Shown here one piece after another: positions 33,437-36,467 of a DNA stretch of 36,467 nt. A model generated the notes under the pieces. The model was not told where the DNA came from. It saw only the letters and a list, made by a program, of their open reading frames with translations, and did not search any database. The position numbers and the translations under genes were made by a program. The stretch is from Lacunisphaera sp. (lineage in GTDB: Bacteria; Verrucomicrobiota; Verrucomicrobiia; Opitutales; Opitutaceae): assembly GCA_029945855.1 (NCBI GenBank), contig JAQSDJ010000077.1, positions 1 to 36,467 of the forward strand. The letters run 5' to 3'. The first letter of the stretch is position 1. Each line of letters starts with the position of its first letter.

Positions 33437-34440
33437 TGAAACATGCTTTCGTGACCGGCGCCGCCGGCTTCATTGGCTCCACCCTCACCGACCGCCTGCT
33501 CGCGGACGATATCGCCGTCACCGGCTGGGACAACCTCTCCACCGGTCAGGAACGGTTCCTCGCCGGCGCCCTCGCACACCCGCGCTTCCGGCTCATCCGC
33601 GGCGACAACCTCGACCTCCCCGCGCTCACCGCGGCGATGCAGGGCGCCGACTTCGTCTTCCATCTCGCCGCCAACGCAGACATCAAGGACGGCTGGAACC
33701 ACCCGCGGAAGGATCTCGAGCAAAACACCATCGCGACCTTCAACGTCCTCGAGGCCATGCGCGCCACCGGTGTGCGTCGCATCGCCTTCTCGTCCACCGG
33801 CTCCGTCTATGGCGAGGCGCTCGTCACCCCCGACCGCCCCACGCCCGAGACCGACGCCTTTCCCATCCAGACCTCCCTCTATGCCGCCTCCAAGGCCTCC
33901 GGCGAAGGCCTGATCTCCTCCTACGCCGAGGGCGGCCAGCTCGACGAGGCCTACCTCTTCCGCTTCGTCTCCATCCTCGGCGAGCGCTACACCCACGGCC
34001 ACGTCTTCGACTTCTACCAGCAGCTCGTCGCCCATCCCGACCACCTGCGCGTCCTCGGCGACGGCAAGCAGCGCAAGAGCTACCTCTACGTGCAGGACTG
34101 CATCGACGCCCTGCTTCACGTCACCCGCGCGCACACGGCCCGCGACGCGAAACACCGCACGCAGGTCTACAACCTCGGCACGCCGGAATACGTCGAGGTC
34201 AACCAGAGTATCGGCTACATCTGCGCCGCCCTGGGACTCAAGCCGCGGCTGGAATACACCGGCGGCGACCGCGGCTGGATCGGCGACAATCCCTTCATCT
34301 TCCTCGATACAAAAAAAATCTCGGCCACCGGCTGGCAGCCGAAGCTGACCATCGAGCAGGGCATCATCCGCACCCTGCGCTGGCTCGAGGCCAACCGCTG
34401 GGTCTACGAAGCGCGGACCGCCGGCACGCCGCCGTCTTGA
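33436..34440 (+). CDS. NAD-dependent sugar epimerase/dehydratase (UDP-glucose 4-epimerase-like)
   Basis: 334 aa from a TTG at 33436 (MKHAFVTGAAGFIGSTL...); longer in-frame extension into the repeat would add an unlikely Pro/His/Ser string. Rossmann loop TGAAGFIGS at 7-15, then WDNLSTG, FHLAANADI, SSTGSVYGE with the catalytic Ser/Thr, and Y149-A-A-S-K153 as the YxxxK pair; later VLGDGKQRKSYLYVQDCIDA and YNLGTPEYVEVNQ. Extended SDR of the UDP-sugar epimerase group. The TTG seems to result from the insertion next to it: the ancestral start was probably GTG overlapping the methyltransferase stop. Expression may be reduced. Substrate not determined. Confidence 0.87.
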   Translation: MKHAFVTGAAGFIGSTLTDRLLADDIAVTGWDNLSTGQERFLAGALAHPRFRLIRGDNLDLPALTAAMQGADFVFHLAANADIKDGWNHPRKDLEQNTIATFNVLEAMRATGVRRIAFSSTGSVYGEALVTPDRPTPETDAFPIQTSLYAASKASGEGLISSYAEGGQLDEAYLFRFVSILGERYTHGHVFDFYQQLVAHPDHLRVLGDGKQRKSYLYVQDCIDALLHVTRAHTARDAKHRTQVYNLGTPEYVEVNQSIGYICAALGLKPRLEYTGGDRGWIGDNPFIFLDTKKISATGWQPKLTIEQGIIRTLRWLEANRWVYEARTAGTPPS

Positions 34441-36092
34441 TGCCGCCCGCCGCCAAAATTTCTCTGGGCCGTTGGATGTGGGCGGCCGCCGTGCTGCTCA
34501 TGCTGGGGGAGTTCCTCCTGTTCGACCGGATGACGTCCCGGCACCACGCCTCGGTCTACCCGCGCTGGAACGACCAGATCCAGTATCTCACCGAGGCCTA
34601 CACCGCCTACGAACACGCCCAGGTCCACGGCCTCGTTGCCGGGTTGAAAATGGCCCTGAGCAAGACCGCCCTGCAAGGCACCCTGCACGACACCGCCGCC
34701 TTGTTCGCCTTCCAGGCGTCCGGCTCGGCTTCGCGCAGCGCGGCGCTCAGCCTGAACATGTTCGTCTTCCTCGCCTGGCAGGCTGCACTGCTGTTCACCG
34801 TCCCGCGGCTCACCGGCTCGCGCACCCTCGCCTGGATGGCGTTCGGGCTGCTGCTCTGCGTGGCTTGGCCGTGGTCCGCCGAGGCGGGCTCCGCCGTGGA
34901 CTTCCGGCTCGACCACGCGGCGATGTGCCTGATGGGCGTGACCTCCTGCCTCGCGTTGCTGACAGATGGATTTCGTTCGCTGCGCTGGTCGCTTGCCTTC
35001 GGCGTGGGCGTGGGCGTGACCCTGCTGGAGCGCTTCCTGACCGGCGCCTACTTCGCCCCCATCTTCGTGGTCACGGCCCTCGCGCTGCTCGGCACCGCCG
35101 ACCGCTGGCGCCGCCTTCGCCACCTGACCCTCGCCGGTGCTGTGGCGGCCGCGCTGGCCCTGCCTTTTTTCTGGATGAGCCGCACGGCCATCTACACTTA
35201 CTACTGGGTCGGCCACGTCACCGGCGCCGAAAGCACCGCGCGTCTCCGCGGCTTCGACCCCGCGCAATCGGCGAAATTTGTCTTCGGCCACCTCGGCGAC
35301 ATGCACCTCGGCGCCTGGTTCGGCTGGACGGTGGCGGGCCTCACCGGCCTGCTGCTTGTCCTGCTCGCCGTCGGGCCGCGCCGCGCCGGAACCGGCCTGG
35401 CCCGCGACTGGCTCTGCACCAGCCTCGCCTTCCTGCTCCTGCCCGCCGCCATCCTCACCCTGCACAAGCAGAAGTCGGAGTTCGTCCTCGGCGTGCTGGT
35501 GCCCGGCGTCGTCCTGCTCGTGCTCTGGCTCTGGCAGGTCCTGTGGAGCCGGCTCGATCTTCCCGCGGTCCCGGCCTGGCGACGCTGGCTCCCGGTCCTG
35601 CCGGCGCTGGCCGCCTTGTGGGCCGGCGGCAGCTACTTCGTCCAGCGCCAGCTCTGGTCGCCGCACCACCCGGAGTTCCGCGCCAGTGCCGCCCAGGTCA
35701 ACCGGATGGCCGACCTGATCTTCGCCTCCGCCCGCGACCGCGGCCTCACCCACCCCTATATCGGCATCGACCAGGTGGTCGACTTCATCGACGCCCCCAT
35801 TTTGCAGGTGATCTGCTACGAGCAGCAGAAAACTTGGATGCCCTTCGTCATCCAGCTGCCCGACAGCATCCTCGCCGACAAGGAGGAGGCCATCTTCTAC
35901 CGGCTCAACCTCTGTGACTTTGTCGTCCTGACCGACGAGATGCCCGGGGACGGGCACTGGCCCTACGACAAACAGATGCACCGCCTTTATCCCCGGCTGA
36001 AGGAGTGGTGCGAGGTGAACCGCCAGCGGGCCGAGACCTTCTCCCTCTTCAGCCGGCGGATGTCGCTTTACCAGCGCCCCAAGGTCCCCTGA
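34440..36092 (+). CDS. Polytopic membrane protein, GT-C/GT39-like glycosyltransferase candidate
   Basis: 550 aa from ATG 34440, overlapping the epimerase stop by one base (TGATG). First helix WMWAAAVLLMLGEFLLF, then a loop with YPRWNDQIQYLTEAYTAYEH, whose Asp lies where GT-C enzymes carry the catalytic acid. Many further hydrophobic segments reach to about residue 400 (SLRWSLAFGVGVGVTLLERF, VVLLVLWLWQVLW); the C-terminal 140 residues are soluble and contain YIGIDQVVDFIDAPILQVI. No closer family recognised. The coupling to a sugar epimerase supports a role in glycan assembly. Confidence 0.62.
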   Translation: MPPAAKISLGRWMWAAAVLLMLGEFLLFDRMTSRHHASVYPRWNDQIQYLTEAYTAYEHAQVHGLVAGLKMALSKTALQGTLHDTAALFAFQASGSASRSAALSLNMFVFLAWQAALLFTVPRLTGSRTLAWMAFGLLLCVAWPWSAEAGSAVDFRLDHAAMCLMGVTSCLALLTDGFRSLRWSLAFGVGVGVTLLERFLTGAYFAPIFVVTALALLGTADRWRRLRHLTLAGAVAAALALPFFWMSRTAIYTYYWVGHVTGAESTARLRGFDPAQSAKFVFGHLGDMHLGAWFGWTVAGLTGLLLVLLAVGPRRAGTGLARDWLCTSLAFLLLPAAILTLHKQKSEFVLGVLVPGVVLLVLWLWQVLWSRLDLPAVPAWRRWLPVLPALAALWAGGSYFVQRQLWSPHHPEFRASAAQVNRMADLIFASARDRGLTHPYIGIDQVVDFIDAPILQVICYEQQKTWMPFVIQLPDSILADKEEAIFYRLNLCDFVVLTDEMPGDGHWPYDKQMHRLYPRLKEWCEVNRQRAETFSLFSRRMSLYQRPKVP

Positions 36093-36112
36093 GAGTCATC
36101 ACCCCCTGTCCC

Positions 36113-36467
36113 ATGTTGCACGTCACCATCCTCGGCCTCTGGCATCTCGGCACCGTCACCGCGGCCTGCCTGGCGCGGCACCATCGCGTCACCGGCCTCG
36201 ATTTCGAGGCGCCGGTGATCGACGGCCTGCGCGCGGGGCGCGCCCCGTTGCACGAACCCGGGCTCGACGCCCTCCTCGCCACCGGCCTCGCCGGCGGCAA
36301 CCTGTCCTTCACGACCGATCCGGTCGCGGCTGCGGCCAGCGACGTCCTCTGGGTCTGCTACGATACGCCGGTCGACGCCGATGACCGCTCGGATGTCGAC
36401 TGGGTGCACGCGCGCCTCGCCCGCGTGCTGCCGGTCCTGCGGCCGGGCACCGTGGTGCTGATTTCCT
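36113..36467 (+). CDS. UDP-glucose 6-dehydrogenase-like protein, N-terminal part (cut by window end)
   Basis: 118 residues are present. It begins MLHVTILGLWHLGTVTAACL with a Rossmann loop in the variant form GLWHLGTVTAA rather than GLGYVG, followed by VTGLDFEAPVIDGLRAGRAP, LHEPGLDALLATG and VLWVCYDTPVDADDRSD, which are the usual family blocks. The catalytic Cys lies beyond the window. It is the second dehydrogenase of this kind in the cluster (the other starts at 8481) and clearly a different subfamily, so the cluster may make two uronic acids. It starts 20 bases after the preceding stop. Confidence 0.85.
   Translation, partial: MLHVTILGLWHLGTVTAACLARHHRVTGLDFEAPVIDGLRAGRAPLHEPGLDALLATGLAGGNLSFTTDPVAAAASDVLWVCYDTPVDADDRSDVDWVHARLARVLPVLRPGTVVLIS

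Overview
The window is one stretch of a large cell-surface glycan gene cluster from a GC-rich bacterium. All 26 protein-coding genes I support lie on the + strand, many joined by ATGA or TGATG stop/start overlaps, so it reads as one or a few long operons. The high GC content, the chimeric glycosyltransferases, the run of FkbM-type and other methyltransferases and the stand-alone four-helix-bundle (23S rRNA intervening-sequence type) gene together suggest a Verrucomicrobium, perhaps Opitutaceae. That placement is inference; there is no rRNA or other taxonomic marker here.

Layout. 1-4383: the end of a methyltransferase, a glutamine-dependent NAD+ synthetase (nadE), a GDP-mannose-3,5-epimerase-like enzyme and an FkbM methyltransferase. 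4384-13080: two very large chimeric glycosyltransferases (884 and 976 aa) that share a coiled coil, a central module and a C-terminal GT2 domain, separated by a methyltransferase, a UDP-sugar dehydrogenase and the decayed 3' end of a DegT/DnrJ/EryC1-type aminotransferase. 13080-27589: a GT4-methyltransferase fusion, a pair of paralogous giant membrane proteins (934 and 895 aa), an acyltransferase-3 protein, a dolichyl-phosphate-mannose-synthase-like GT2, a methyltransferase, two further polytopic membrane proteins and a second FkbM methyltransferase. 27741-36467: methyltransferase, methyltransferase-GT2 fusion, a GT2 with its own N-terminal module, a GtrB-like GT2, a methyltransferase, a small insertion carrying the four-helix-bundle gene, a sugar epimerase, another polytopic membrane protein and the start of a second UDP-sugar dehydrogenase.

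How the genes may work together. The epimerases and dehydrogenases make activated sugars (uronic acids, epimerised hexoses). The soluble GT2/GT4/GT8-like enzymes build a glycan on the cytoplasmic side. The GtrB/DPM-like enzymes probably charge a lipid carrier, and the polytopic GT-C-like proteins could transfer sugars outside the membrane. Nine methyltransferase domains and one O-acyltransferase would decorate the product. No flippase, polymerase or ABC exporter is visible, so the export machinery must lie elsewhere.

Most notable observations. (1) The four-helix-bundle gene sits in a 462-bp segment with 11-bp terminal inverted repeats flanked by TGAA direct repeats. Removing it restores an exact GTGA stop/start overlap between the neighbouring genes, so it looks like a mobile element. 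(2) A short 'YL..(N/Y)PDV...H(Y/F)...G..E.R' module is shared by the two chimeric glycosyltransferases and the two giant membrane proteins. (3) One giant membrane protein ends at tandem TAG codons, yet its conserved C-terminal tail remains in frame beyond them. (4) A GT2 gene contains four perfect 7-bp tandem repeats that could shift its frame. (5) There are two gene remnants in the gaps between genes.
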